Shown: positions 41,526 through 49,344 of the stretch, one piece after another
How positions within the stretch are numbered: position 1 is the stretch's first letter
Layout of the letters: each line of letters starts with the position of its first letter
Origin: Archangium sp.
GTDB lineage: Bacteria; Myxococcota; Myxococcia; Myxococcales; Myxococcaceae
NCBI GenBank assembly: GCA_030681645.1
Contig: JAUXRX010000018.1
Location: 248,001-312,000, forward strand
Reading direction: 5' to 3'
Length of the DNA stretch: 64,000 bases
Program-made: the position numbers and the translations under genes
The notes under the pieces: model-generated
What the model saw: the letters and a program-made list of their open reading frames with translations, nothing else
Database searches by the model: none
Told to the model about the DNA's origin: nothing

Positions 41526-41935
41526 TGATTGCTCCCGGGCTTGCGTTGGGCCTTCTCGCGCACCGCCGCGCGCACCTCGTCGTACGTGACGGCGCCCTGC
41601 GCGTCGGGGAGAAACCCGAAGTCCATCGGGGTGGGGTGGCCCGGGCTGAAGTGCGTCGCGGCCGGGTCGACCCAACCGGTGCCAGACGGATCACGCACCC
41701 AGCGCGCCGTCACCTTCGGGCTCTCGCGATCCTCCCAGGCCACCATGCAGCCGAGATCGTCGAAGAAGCGCCGCTTGCCCTCGGCGGTGAACGCCTGCGC
41801 CGCGGGCGGCTTCTCGCTCACCAACATCGCGCAGTGGGCGCACTGCTGCTTGCCCCAGATCGGGTCCTCGGCCTTGAGCGCGCCCTCGGTGCAGCCGAGC
41901 ACCAGCACTGCCATCAGCACCGGCAGCGCTCTCAT
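41522..41935 (-). CDS. nosL: NosL copper-binding lipoprotein
   Basis: 137 aa. Signal MRALPVLMAVLVLGCTEG with lipobox (LVLGC). The copper-binding CAHCAML motif follows at ~32-38, then FFDDLGCMVAWEDRE (conserved in NosL). The family delivers Cu(I) to apo-NosZ through the NosDFY complex. Its start overlaps the nosF stop by four bases and its stop overlaps nosY, so F-L-Y are tightly coupled. Confidence 0.93.
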   Translation of the reverse strand: MRALPVLMAVLVLGCTEGALKAEDPIWGKQQCAHCAMLVSEKPPAAQAFTAEGKRRFFDDLGCMVAWEDRESPKVTARWVRDPSGTGWVDPAATHFSPGHPTPMDFGFLPDAQGAVTYDEVRAAVREKAQRKPGSNQ

Positions 41936-42864
41936 GGGCTCACCGCGCGCAGTGGAATGACCTTCGCTGTCGCCCCTCGAGGCGCGAGTTCGCCTTTTTC
42001 GTGCAGCGCGTCGGAGTCCTGCAGCGACAGGTCGAGCAGCCGCGGGCCCCAGGTGGCCACCAGCCGGCTCACCACCTCCACCTTGTCCACCTCGGAGAAC
42101 TCGCCGTGGAAGCGCGTGGGCCCCGAAGGCGCGAAGCCGCGCGCCACGAGCGTGGCCACCTCGGCCGCGTCGGGCGGCTCGCGGAAGGTGAGGTCGACGC
42201 GGAAGCCGCGCATGCGCGCCAGCGTCTGGGAGAGCGAGCCGTCGGCCACCACCCGGCCCTCGTCGAGCTGCACCACCCGCTCGACCAGGTGCTGCACCTC
42301 GTCCACCCGGTGGCTGCACAGCACCAGGATGGAGTTGGTGGGGCGGGCCAGCACCTCTTCGAAGAACACCCGCCGTGCCGCCGGGTCGAGGTTGGCGGTG
42401 GGCTCGTCACACACCAGCACCGGCGCCTCGGCCGTCAACGCGAGCGCGGCCAGCAGCTTCTGCTTCATGCCGCCCGACAGGTCTCTGACCCGGGTGCGCG
42501 CCACCGTCTCGAGATCGAGGCCCAGCCGCTTCGCCCGCGCGGCCACGGCGAGCGGGTTGCGGTTGCGCAGCACACAGAAGGCGCGCACCAGCTCCACCAC
42601 CGGCGCGTCGAGCGGCGGGGCGATCTGCGGCATCGACGAGAGGCTGCGCAGCGCGACCTGCGGCTCCTTCGCCACGTCGGAGCCGTACAACGTGATGCGG
42701 CCTTCCACGCGCAGCAGCCCGCACATCGCGCGCAGCAGCGTGGTCTTGCCCGAGCCGTTGGTGCCCACCAGCGCCACCCGCGAACCGGGGGGGAGCTCGA
42801 GCGACACCGCCTCGAGGGCCTGCACTGCGCCGAAGCGCTTGCTCACGTTCTGAATGGAGATCAT
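41932..42864 (-). CDS. nosF: NosF, ABC transporter ATPase
   Basis: 310 aa. Walker A VGTNGSGKTT, signature LSGGMKQKL, Walker B PVLVCDEPTANLD, and a His switch in LCSHRVDEV. It is the cytoplasmic motor of the NosDFY complex. The C-terminal ~90 residues (RGFRVDLTFREPPDAAEVAT onward) are the usual NosF extension. The repeat at 42865-42946 separates it from nosD upstream, so the nos genes are not all overlapping. Confidence 0.92.
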   Translation of the reverse strand: MISIQNVSKRFGAVQALEAVSLELPPGSRVALVGTNGSGKTTLLRAMCGLLRVEGRITLYGSDVAKEPQVALRSLSSMPQIAPPLDAPVVELVRAFCVLRNRNPLAVAARAKRLGLDLETVARTRVRDLSGGMKQKLLAALALTAEAPVLVCDEPTANLDPAARRVFFEEVLARPTNSILVLCSHRVDEVQHLVERVVQLDEGRVVADGSLSQTLARMRGFRVDLTFREPPDAAEVATLVARGFAPSGPTRFHGEFSEVDKVEVVSRLVATWGPRLLDLSLQDSDALHEKGELAPRGATAKVIPLRAVSP

Positions 42865-42948
42865 GGAGTGGCACCGGTCGCAGCGGAACGCTGCGCGAGA
42901 CAGACGGGAGCGCAGCGGACGGCTGGCCGAGGTGGAACGACCCGGGTC
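42864..42948. repeat. Dispersed GGAGTGG...GACCCGGG repeat between nosD and nosF
   Basis: GGAGTGG, CCGGTC, CAGCGGAACGCTG and GGTGGAACGACCCGGG line up with the centre of the repeat at 33137-33216. It fills nearly all of the nosD-nosF spacer and probably inserted there. It does not carry a T-run. Confidence 0.65.
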
Positions 42949-44218
42949 ATCGCAACTCCCGGTGGGGGCGCACTGCGGGCCGCGGGTCTTCGAGCAGCAG
43001 GCGCGTGGTGAAGTAGGGCAGCGCCGTGGCCACCGCGTCGTAGAGCCCGAAGGCCGCGGTGCCGTGAAAGAACTTCAAGTCGGGGTGCGAGTCGCTCAGG
43101 TCACTCGAGGCCCGCTTGATCTGGAAGGCCACGTCGCCGAACCCGTCGCGATCGAGGTCGTACCCCGCGTAGGCGGCCCAGTAGTTCCCCTTGAAGTCGA
43201 TGCTGCGCGCGTCGCCGTTGCCGTCGACTTCGCACAGCACGTCGTTCGACAGGAAGTCGTTCTCGATGAAGCTCGCGCCGTGTTCGCTCGAGTGCGTACG
43301 CAGGGCCACCCCGTTGAGCGCCAGCACGTTGCCCTCGAAGAGCACCGGCTGCTTCGGATCGCGCGGCGTGTAGTCGAGGTAGGTGCCGATGGTGTTCGAG
43401 ACGATCAGGTTGCGCTTGAGCGTCACCGCGTCGGATTCCTTGAACCCGATGCCCATGCCCGCCGGCCCGCGCGCGCCCGAGAGCTCGTTGTCCTCCGCCA
43501 GCACCCGCGCCGAGTACATGACGAAGATGCCCACCGTGTTCCCGCGCATCACGCTGCGCCGCACCGTGGAGTCGTGCGCGTACATGAAGTGCGTGCCGTA
43601 GCGCCCCCCGGTGATGCGGTTGTCTTCGAGCGTGACGTGGCGCGAGTACCAGACCACCACGTCCCGCATGCCGTGCACCCAGATGCGGTGCACCTGGGAA
43701 CCGTGCGCTTCCCACAGCTTCACCGCGTCGCCGCGCTGGTTTTCCTCGAGGTCGGGGCGGCCCGAGATGTCTGCGTCCTCGAGCCAGCAGGAATGACACT
43801 GCTCGAAGGCGATGCCGTAGAGCGTGTCGCGTACCGTCACCCGCCGCACCATGGCGCGCTCGCCGGTGATCTTGAGCGCGCCGTCTTCGAACGAGGTGCG
43901 AATGCCCGACTTCTGGAAGGTGAGGTCTTCCACCAGCACGTCGTCGCCGTGCAGCTTGAGCACCGTGCCCTTGCCCGTGCCTTCGAGCACCGCGCGCTCA
44001 CAGCCGTGAAGCCGGACGCCGTTCGTCCCGAGCGGAGTCGAGGGGCGCTTCGCCTCGAAGTCGCCCACCACGTGGCCGGCGACCCAGATGTCCTTCTCGG
44101 TGCCCGAAAGCAGCGCCTCGAGCTCAGCCGCGGTCCTGGCCAGCACCGCGCCCTGCGGGCAGGGCCTGTCCACCGGGCCAGCCGCTGAGAGCACGACGAG
44201 GGCGAGGAGCGCGGTCAT
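42947..44218 (-). CDS. nosD: NosD, periplasmic beta-helix maturation protein
   Basis: 423 aa with a short signal peptide (MTALLALVVLSAAGPVDRP). Right-handed beta-helix repeats run through ~50-370 (VLKLHGDDVLVEDLTFQKSG, MVRRVTVRDTLYGIAFEQC, RDVVVWYSRHVTLEDNRITG, MRGNTVGIFVMYSARVLAED). NosD sits on NosFY and takes copper from NosL for NosZ assembly. Residues ~57-67 (KRPSTPLGTNG) are encoded by a dispersed repeat (44021-44045), apparently a tolerated in-frame insertion in the first helix turn. It starts 4 bp after the cytochrome gene stop. Confidence 0.93.
   Translation of the reverse strand: MTALLALVVLSAAGPVDRPCPQGAVLARTAAELEALLSGTEKDIWVAGHVVGDFEAKRPSTPLGTNGVRLHGCERAVLEGTGKGTVLKLHGDDVLVEDLTFQKSGIRTSFEDGALKITGERAMVRRVTVRDTLYGIAFEQCHSCWLEDADISGRPDLEENQRGDAVKLWEAHGSQVHRIWVHGMRDVVVWYSRHVTLEDNRITGGRYGTHFMYAHDSTVRRSVMRGNTVGIFVMYSARVLAEDNELSGARGPAGMGIGFKESDAVTLKRNLIVSNTIGTYLDYTPRDPKQPVLFEGNVLALNGVALRTHSSEHGASFIENDFLSNDVLCEVDGNGDARSIDFKGNYWAAYAGYDLDRDGFGDVAFQIKRASSDLSDSHPDLKFFHGTAAFGLYDAVATALPYFTTRLLLEDPRPAVRPHRELR
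44021..44045. repeat. CCCGAGCGGAGTCGAGGGG repeat inside nosD
   Basis: The core CCCGAGCGGAGTCGAGGGG is identical to the copy at 53314-53332; a diverged copy lies at 27653 inside the PilZ gene. It encodes PSTPLG on the nosD strand. Confidence 0.7.
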
Positions 44219-44221
44219 CGC

Positions 44222-44671
44222 TCATTTCTCCGCGCTCTTCAGGTACGAGAGGATGAAGGGCAGCTCGGTCTGCGGGTTGACGCCCTGGTTGGGCATCGGC
44301 ACGAAGGTCTCGGCGAGCAGCTTCTTCGCCACGTCGTCTTCCTTCAGCATGATCTCCGGCTTGAGGATCATCTTCTTGATCCACGACTCCTCGCGACGCG
44401 CGGTCACGCCCTTGAGGTCGGGGCCCACCAGCTTGCCGCCGCCGATCTTGTGGCAGGCCACGCAGCCCTTGGCGGCGAAGAGCTCTTCGCCCTTCTTGAT
44501 GTCGGCCGCCTCGGTGCTGATGACGAAGTCCGGCACCTCGATCACCGTCTTGGCCGGCGGCGCGTCGACGACGGGAGCCGGAGCGACGGCGACCGCCTCC
44601 GGCTCGACCTTCTTCTCCGAGCACGCGATGAGGGACAGGACTGCGAACAAAGCGGTGGTGATACGTCTCAT
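44222..44671 (-). CDS. c-type cytochrome lipoprotein, probable electron donor to NosZ
   Basis: 149 aa. Signal MRRITTALFAVLSLIACSEK with lipobox (SLIAC). An Ala/Pro/Val linker (~25-45) leads to a class I cytochrome c domain: GCVACHKIGG (CxxCH), GPDLKGVTARREE, and FVPMPNQG as the Met ligand. Its place between nosZ and nosD matches the small cytochromes (NosC type) of clade II clusters, which carry electrons to the CuA site. No nosG/nosH ferredoxin genes are nearby. A strong hairpin lies between it and nosZ. Confidence 0.85.
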   Translation of the reverse strand: MRRITTALFAVLSLIACSEKKVEPEAVAVAPAPVVDAPPAKTVIEVPDFVISTEAADIKKGEELFAAKGCVACHKIGGGKLVGPDLKGVTARREESWIKKMILKPEIMLKEDDVAKKLLAETFVPMPNQGVNPQTELPFILSYLKSAEK

Positions 44672-44743
44672 GGCGTTCTTCTCCGGGGGGGCTGGGTTGA
44701 GTGGGCCGAGAGCCGGTCACTGCAAGGCGAGTGCCCAGGCCTC

Positions 44744-44774
44744 GGTCCACCACGAGGAAGGCCTCGTGGGGACC
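44744..44774 (-). promoter_or_regulatory. 13-bp hairpin between nosZ and the cytochrome gene
   Basis: GGTCC and CCACGAGG pair with CCTCGTGG and GGACC around an AAGG loop, with one bulged A. It begins 14 bp past the nosZ stop. There is no T-run, so it more likely protects the nosZ mRNA end or partly uncouples nosZ from downstream genes than terminates fully. Confidence 0.6.
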
Positions 44775-44787
44775 TTGCTGCGTCAGC

Positions 44788-46773
44788 TCACTTCACGGCC
44801 TTCGGCTTCACCATGAAGTAGCCCATCATCTCGAGGTGCAGCGCCGAGCAGAACTCGGTGCAGTACATCGGGAACGCGCCGGGCTTGTCGGCGATGAAGG
44901 TGATGTTCTCGTGCTTGCCGGGCTCGAGCGAGACGTTGAGGTTGTACATGTCGATGGTGAACCCGTGCACCTGGTCCTCCGCCTGCTCGATGGAGGTGAT
45001 GTGCAGGCGCACCGTGTCACCTTCGTCGACCTCCACGTAGTCCGGCGTGAAGTGGCTGCGGATGGCGGTCATGTAGATGTCGACCACGTTGCCCTTGCGC
45101 TCGATGCGCTCCTTGCCCGGCGTCACCGCGAACTCGTCCTTCTCGTCGGTCAGCGGGTTGGTGCCCATCGGGTACACCTTCATGGGCTTGAGCTTGTCGG
45201 CCTTGATCATCTGCGCGTAGTGCGGCTCGCCGATGCCGATGGGCATGTCGGTGAGCAGCTTCATCTTTTGACCCTCGATGCCCACCAGTTGGAAGTTCTG
45301 CGGGTAGAGGGGGCCGATGTTGGCGAAGCGGTCGATGCTCATCTTGTTCATCGCCACCACGTACTGGCCGTCGGGGCTGACGGTGTCGCCTTCAGCCGCG
45401 AGGATGTGGCCGATGTTGTAGTGAACCGACAGCTTGTCGACGACCTTCATGGTCTTGAGGTCCCACTTGGCGACCACCGACTCGATGAACACCGAGGTGT
45501 AGGCGAAGCCCTTGTTGTCGTAGACGGTGTGCAGCGGCCCCAGGCCGATCTCGACCTGCCCGCGGATGGAGTCCTTGAAGGGCAGAATCGGCAGCCCGTA
45601 CGGGTCCTTGCCTTCGTGCGTGCCGGCCTCGATCAGCGCCTGGATCTTCTTGAAGTTGTAGACGGTGGCGTGGGTGTCGAGCTTGCCGCCCACCACGATG
45701 TCCTCGCCGTCGGGCGTGACGTCGGCGCCGTGCGGGCTCTTGGGCTCGGGGATGAGGGTGAGCACCTTCTCGGGGCCGCTCACGTCCATCATCAGCACCT
45801 TGACGCCCTTGATGTCCTTCGCCTTGCCGGCCTTCACCAGCGCCTCGGCCTTCTTCCAGTTGATCACGTGGAGGAAGTCGGTGTCGTTCTGCGACGCGCC
45901 CGACTCGACCGGGGGGTTGCCCTCGAGGATGCCGCCGGTGGCCATCTCGGTGTTGAAGCTGTTGATGAAGATGTACCCGTCGGAGACCAGCTTGCCGGAA
46001 TCGGCCAGGTCCTGGGTGTAGGGCGGCAGCTCGACGCCGAAGGACTCGCTCTCGATGATGCGGCCCTTCACCTTGTCGAACTTCCAGAACATCGCCAGCC
46101 CGCGGTACTTGGTCTTGTACTCGGAGAGCGGGGCGTAATCGCGGCCCAGCGGCGCGGGGTACTGGCTGGTCTCGATCACGTAGTCGGTGTCGGGCGTGAC
46201 GAAGGCGCCGCCGTGATCGGACGCGACCAGCTTGTTGGGCACGATCTGCTTGGTGGCGAAGTCCTTCAGGTCCACCACCGCGATGCGCGCGTTCGCCTTG
46301 TCGTTCACGAAGAGGTACTTGCCGTCGTAGTCGCCCTTGGTCTCGGACAGGTTGGGGTGGTGCACGTCGGCCCAGCTGAGGCGCTCGCCGATCTTGTACT
46401 GCTGGCCGCCCTCGAGGACCTTGTTGGTGTAGCCGCCGTAGCCGTAGCCCTGCCACGGCTCGGGGGTGAAGACGCCGATCACCTTGAGCAGGCGCATCGA
46501 GGGCACTCCGATCACGAGGATCTGCCCCGACTGACCGCCCGAGGCGAAGATGACGTAGTCGTCCTTCGTGCCCGTGGGCTTGTAGGTCAGCAGCGCGGCC
46601 TCGACGTCGGCCTCGCTCAGCTTCCGGTCAGTCATGATCTGCTTCAAGCCCGCGCTCGACTGGGCCGCGGGGGTGCCCGTGCCGCCTCCGTTACCAGCGC
46701 CTTGCTGGCAGCCGTACGCAAAGGCGGCCAGGACGAGCAGTCCGGCCAGTGATCCGATCAGCTTCAGTTTCAT
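44788..46773 (-). CDS. nosZ: Nitrous oxide reductase, clade II (Sec-exported)
   Basis: 661 aa from the ATG at 46773. It reduces N2O to N2 in the periplasm. The signal MKLKLIGSLAGLLVLAAFAY then GCQQ has no twin-Arg motif, so export is by Sec, and the Cys gives a possible lipid anchor. CuZ ligand regions are visible: WADVHHPNLSETKGDYDG, VASDHGGAF, KSPHGADVTPDG, GLGPLHTVYDNKG, YNIGHIL and EPHYAQ. The C-terminal cupredoxin domain carries the CuA site YCTEFCSALHLEMMGYFMV. It has its own sigma-54-like promoter (46811-46826). Absence of a Tat signal and of nosR are marks of clade II. Confidence 0.96.
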   Translation of the reverse strand: MKLKLIGSLAGLLVLAAFAYGCQQGAGNGGGTGTPAAQSSAGLKQIMTDRKLSEADVEAALLTYKPTGTKDDYVIFASGGQSGQILVIGVPSMRLLKVIGVFTPEPWQGYGYGGYTNKVLEGGQQYKIGERLSWADVHHPNLSETKGDYDGKYLFVNDKANARIAVVDLKDFATKQIVPNKLVASDHGGAFVTPDTDYVIETSQYPAPLGRDYAPLSEYKTKYRGLAMFWKFDKVKGRIIESESFGVELPPYTQDLADSGKLVSDGYIFINSFNTEMATGGILEGNPPVESGASQNDTDFLHVINWKKAEALVKAGKAKDIKGVKVLMMDVSGPEKVLTLIPEPKSPHGADVTPDGEDIVVGGKLDTHATVYNFKKIQALIEAGTHEGKDPYGLPILPFKDSIRGQVEIGLGPLHTVYDNKGFAYTSVFIESVVAKWDLKTMKVVDKLSVHYNIGHILAAEGDTVSPDGQYVVAMNKMSIDRFANIGPLYPQNFQLVGIEGQKMKLLTDMPIGIGEPHYAQMIKADKLKPMKVYPMGTNPLTDEKDEFAVTPGKERIERKGNVVDIYMTAIRSHFTPDYVEVDEGDTVRLHITSIEQAEDQVHGFTIDMYNLNVSLEPGKHENITFIADKPGAFPMYCTEFCSALHLEMMGYFMVKPKAVK

Positions 46774-46810
46774 GGGGAGTCTCCGTAGGGGTGAAAGCGA
46801 GGGCGCCCAC

Positions 46811-46826
46811 TGCGACCGCCGTGCCA
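46811..46826 (-). promoter_or_regulatory. Sigma-54 promoter of nosZ
   Basis: TGGCACGGCGGTCGCA on the minus strand matches the -24/-12 consensus TGGCACG-N4-TTGCA at all but one base, with exactly ten bases between GG and GC. The -12 element is about 38 bp upstream of the nosZ ATG. A sigma-54 activator gene lies 0.8 kb away. Confidence 0.75.
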
Positions 46827-46898
46827 TGCGACGTTTCGCCGCAGGCCGCTCGGAAGCACCCTCAGCGGTGTTTCACTGTGGTGCAGCGCGGAACAGCC

Positions 46899-47396
46899 TC
46901 AGTCGGACGCGCCGTCGATGCCCGTCGCCCGAAGCACCTCGGCGAGCAGGTCCCGCACCCAGGGCCCCCCGTTGAAGGGGGCCAGCTTGATGGGGGGCAA
47001 GGCGTCGGCCGCGGCGATCACCGCAGCCGCCTCGTCGCGCAGCACCTCGTCGCAGAGCGGGTAGAGCCCGCCCGGGCCTTCCTCGAGCGCGGCGTGGTGC
47101 GCGAACAGTTCGCCCAGGTTCTCCACCCATTCCCGCTCGGGCAGGGGCACGCAGAGGGTCGCGAAGCCTGCGTGGTCCTTGCGGAGCGCGTTGCGGAAGA
47201 GCGGTGGACTGCCCAGCTTCTTCACCAGCGCCGGCATGAGCACCCGCTCTTCCTGGGCGATGTGGCGCAGCAGCAGGCGCCTGAACTGGTCGAACGCGGC
47301 GGTGTCGACCTTCCCCGGCGGCTTCAGGCACTCACGCAGCGCCTGGTCGAGCTGCGCGTGGACGGCGACGAAGTGAGACGAGATGGGGCCAGGCAT
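46899..47396 (-). CDS. Hemerythrin HHE-domain protein
   Basis: 165 aa. Helical HHE pattern with the His/Glu metal ligands SSHFVAVHAQLDQ, FRRLLLRHIAQEERVLMPAL, RKDHAGFATL and LFAHHAALEEGPGGLYPL. Proteins of this kind bind a di-iron centre and respond to O2, NO or repair iron centres; next to nos genes a nitrosative role is plausible. It lies between the sigma-54 regulator and nosZ. An FNR/DNR-like site is 124 bp upstream. Confidence 0.85.
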   Translation of the reverse strand: MPGPISSHFVAVHAQLDQALRECLKPPGKVDTAAFDQFRRLLLRHIAQEERVLMPALVKKLGSPPLFRNALRKDHAGFATLCVPLPEREWVENLGELFAHHAALEEGPGGLYPLCDEVLRDEAAAVIAAADALPPIKLAPFNGGPWVRDLLAEVLRATGIDGASD

Positions 47397-47519
47397 CGGG
47401 GCGCCCTCTGCACCCGATGTGCCCGCCCACGCGCAATCGTTGCACTGGGGTTGTTCATGACCCGCAGGCGATGCGCAGACGCTGGTGTGCTGCGCCAGAG
47501 GCCTCAGTGGGGCTGATTC

Positions 47520-47533
47520 ATGATCCAGGTCAA
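47520..47533 (-). promoter_or_regulatory. FNR/DNR-like box upstream of the hemerythrin gene
   Basis: TTGACCTGGATCAT matches the FNR-family consensus TTGAY-N4-ATCAA in nine of ten specified positions. It is 124 bp before the hemerythrin start. No Crp/Fnr-family gene is in the window, so the site is tentative. Confidence 0.35.
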
Positions 47534-47565
47534 CGATTCGTACGCCCCGACGCGCAAAACCTGCG

Positions 47566-48600
47566 TCAGGCCTCGAGACCGAAGGTCTTCAGCTTTCGCC
47601 AGAGCGTGGTGCGGCCGATGCCCAGCACCCGGGCCGCGTCGAGCTGCTGACCTCCGCACGCCTCGAGCACGCGGAGGATGTGGCGCTTCTCGGCCTGGGC
47701 GAGCGTGAGCAGCGAGCCGTCGTCTTCGGGCGTGGGCAGCACGATGGGCTGCGAGAGCTCCTCGGGCAGATGCTCGAGGTCCACCGGCGCGCCCAGCGAG
47801 AGCACCGCGCCGTGCTTCACCGCGTTCTGCAGCTCGCGCACGTTGCCCGGCCACGGGTACTTCACCAGCGCCGCCAGGGCGCGCGGCGCGAAGGTGGCGC
47901 CCTCGCGTTCCTGGTGGAGGAACATGTTCGCCAGCACGGGGATGTCTTCCATGCGCTCGCGCAGCGGCGGCACCAGCAGGGTGAAGACCTTGAGGCGGAA
48001 GTAGAGGTCTTCGCGGAAGCGCCGTTCCTTCACGCACTGGAGGAGGTTCTGGTGGCTGGCGCACACCACCCGCACGTCGACGTGCACCGCTTCCGATTCG
48101 CCCACGCGGCGGATCTCTCCGTCCTGCAGCGCGCGCAGGAGCTTGGCCTGGAGCGGCAGCGGCATCTCGGCGATCTCGTCGAGGAAGAGCGTGCCTCCGT
48201 CGGCCGTCTCGAACAGGCCCTTGCGCGCGGTCTGGGCGCCGGTGAAGGCGCCGCGGGTGTGACCGAAGAGCTCTGACTCGAGCAGCTCCCCGGGCAGCGC
48301 CGCGCAGTTGACGGCGAGGAAGGGCTTGCCCCGCCGCGTGCTGTTGGCGTGGAGCGCGCGCGCCACCACTTCTTTCCCCGAGCCGCTCTCGCCCCGCATC
48401 ACCACCGACGCGTCGGTGTTCGCCACCGTGGCGGCCTTGCGCAGGAGCGCGTTCATCGCGGCGCTGCGGGCCACCATGCGGTTGCACTTGCGGCCCACCG
48501 GCGTCTCCGGGAGCAGCCGGCAGGTCTTGCACAGCCCACCCCCGCGCTCGAACGGCGTTTCACACGAGAAGGGCCCTTCTGCGCTGATCTGTTCGGCCAT
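47566..48600 (-). CDS. Sigma-54-dependent activator with N-terminal Cys motif (probable nos regulator)
   Basis: 344 aa. AAA+ activator domain (~45-280) with GESGSGKE, the sigma-54 contact ELFGHTRGAFTGAQ, GTLFLDEIAEMPL and the arginine-finger region. The Fis-type HTH is AARVLGIGRTTLWRKLKTFG. Instead of a receiver, GAF or PAS domain it has a ~42-residue N-terminus with Cys at 13, 24, 27 and 39, which may bind Fe-S, Fe or Zn. Redox, NO or metal sensing is inferred. It sits between nosZ and the divergent membrane-protein gene, both of which have sigma-54-like promoters. Confidence 0.88.
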   Translation of the reverse strand: MAEQISAEGPFSCETPFERGGGLCKTCRLLPETPVGRKCNRMVARSAAMNALLRKAATVANTDASVVMRGESGSGKEVVARALHANSTRRGKPFLAVNCAALPGELLESELFGHTRGAFTGAQTARKGLFETADGGTLFLDEIAEMPLPLQAKLLRALQDGEIRRVGESEAVHVDVRVVCASHQNLLQCVKERRFREDLYFRLKVFTLLVPPLRERMEDIPVLANMFLHQEREGATFAPRALAALVKYPWPGNVRELQNAVKHGAVLSLGAPVDLEHLPEELSQPIVLPTPEDDGSLLTLAQAEKRHILRVLEACGGQQLDAARVLGIGRTTLWRKLKTFGLEA

Positions 48601-48650
48601 GTTTCGTCTTGGAACACCTCGGGAGCGGTGCGTCAAGCCGGGCAGACGGG

Positions 48651-48666
48651 TGGCGGCCTCTTTGCA
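48651..48666 (+). promoter_or_regulatory. Sigma-54-like promoter before the nos-associated membrane gene
   Basis: TGGCGGCCTCTTTGCA has perfect -24 (TGGC) and -12 (TTGCA) elements with correct spacing. Transcription would begin near 48677, two bases before the ATG at 48679 and after the visible GGAGG (48671-48675). The mRNA would then be leaderless or the site is fortuitous. Confidence 0.5.
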
Positions 48667-48678
48667 GCAGGGAGGCTC

Positions 48679-49344
48679 ATGAAACTGCACCTGGACTCCT
48701 TCTACGCGTTTCTCGCGAGGCCCCTGAAGCCACGCGCCCGCATCCTGCTCGCGATCCTGGCCGTGCCCCTGGCGCTCTCGTTCACGCAGCCGCTGTGGCG
48801 CATCTCGATGGAGGCGCCGCAGTACCCGGCGGGCCTGTACCTCGACATCTTTGCGTACACGGTCGAGGGCGGGAACGACGGCCAGCACATGCAGGAGATC
48901 AACGTTCTCAACCACTACATCGGCATGCACACGCTCGATCGCGAGGCGATGAGCGATCTCGACTGGCTGCCCTTCGCCCTGGGCGCGCTGTTCATCTTCG
49001 CCCTGCGGGTGGCGGCGATCGGCAACGTCAGCGCGCTGGTCGACCTGGTGGTGATGACGACGTACGTGAGCGGCTTCGCGTTCGCCCGGTTCGTCTACAC
49101 GCTCTACATCTTCGGTCACAACCTGAGCCCGAACGCGCCGGTGAAGGTACCGGGTTTCATGCCGGCGGTGCTGGGGAGCAAGCAGATCGCCAACTTCACC
49201 ACCCACAGCTGGCCGCAGGCGGGCTCGTATTTCCTGATCGCCTTCGTGGTGGGCACGGTGGGGGTGCTGCTCTGGCACCTCGTGTCCGGGCGCCGCCAGG
49301 CGGTCCGTGAGGCGAAGGCGGCGACGGTGGCCGCGACGGCGTGA
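48679..49344 (+). CDS. Four-helix membrane protein of nos-cluster type (NosB-like)
   Basis: 221 aa, GGAGG ribosome site. Four membrane helices (ILLAILAVPLALSFTQPLW, WLPFALGALFIFALRVAA, VSALVDLVVMTTYVSGFAFA, YFLIAFVVGTVGVLLWHLV). The first extracytoplasmic loop has MEAPQYPAGLYLDIFAYT and INVLNHYIGMHTLD, and the second has FGHNLSPNAPVKVPGFMP. As far as I recall, proteins with this APQYP...LNHYIGM pattern accompany clade II nosZ in other bacteria, which is the basis of the assignment. Its role in N2O respiration is undefined. It overlaps the NnrS-like gene (GTGA). Confidence 0.65.
   Translation: MKLHLDSFYAFLARPLKPRARILLAILAVPLALSFTQPLWRISMEAPQYPAGLYLDIFAYTVEGGNDGQHMQEINVLNHYIGMHTLDREAMSDLDWLPFALGALFIFALRVAAIGNVSALVDLVVMTTYVSGFAFARFVYTLYIFGHNLSPNAPVKVPGFMPAVLGSKQIANFTTHSWPQAGSYFLIAFVVGTVGVLLWHLVSGRRQAVREAKAATVAATA

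Noticed and set aside
44701..46752. 683-codon open frame antisense to nosZ
   Set aside because: The minus strand has all NosZ copper motifs; the plus frame is a compositional artefact.
47397..47560. Sigma-54 promoter for the hemerythrin gene
   Set aside because: No TGGC-N7-TTGC arrangement with correct spacing on the minus strand; only an FNR-like box is seen.
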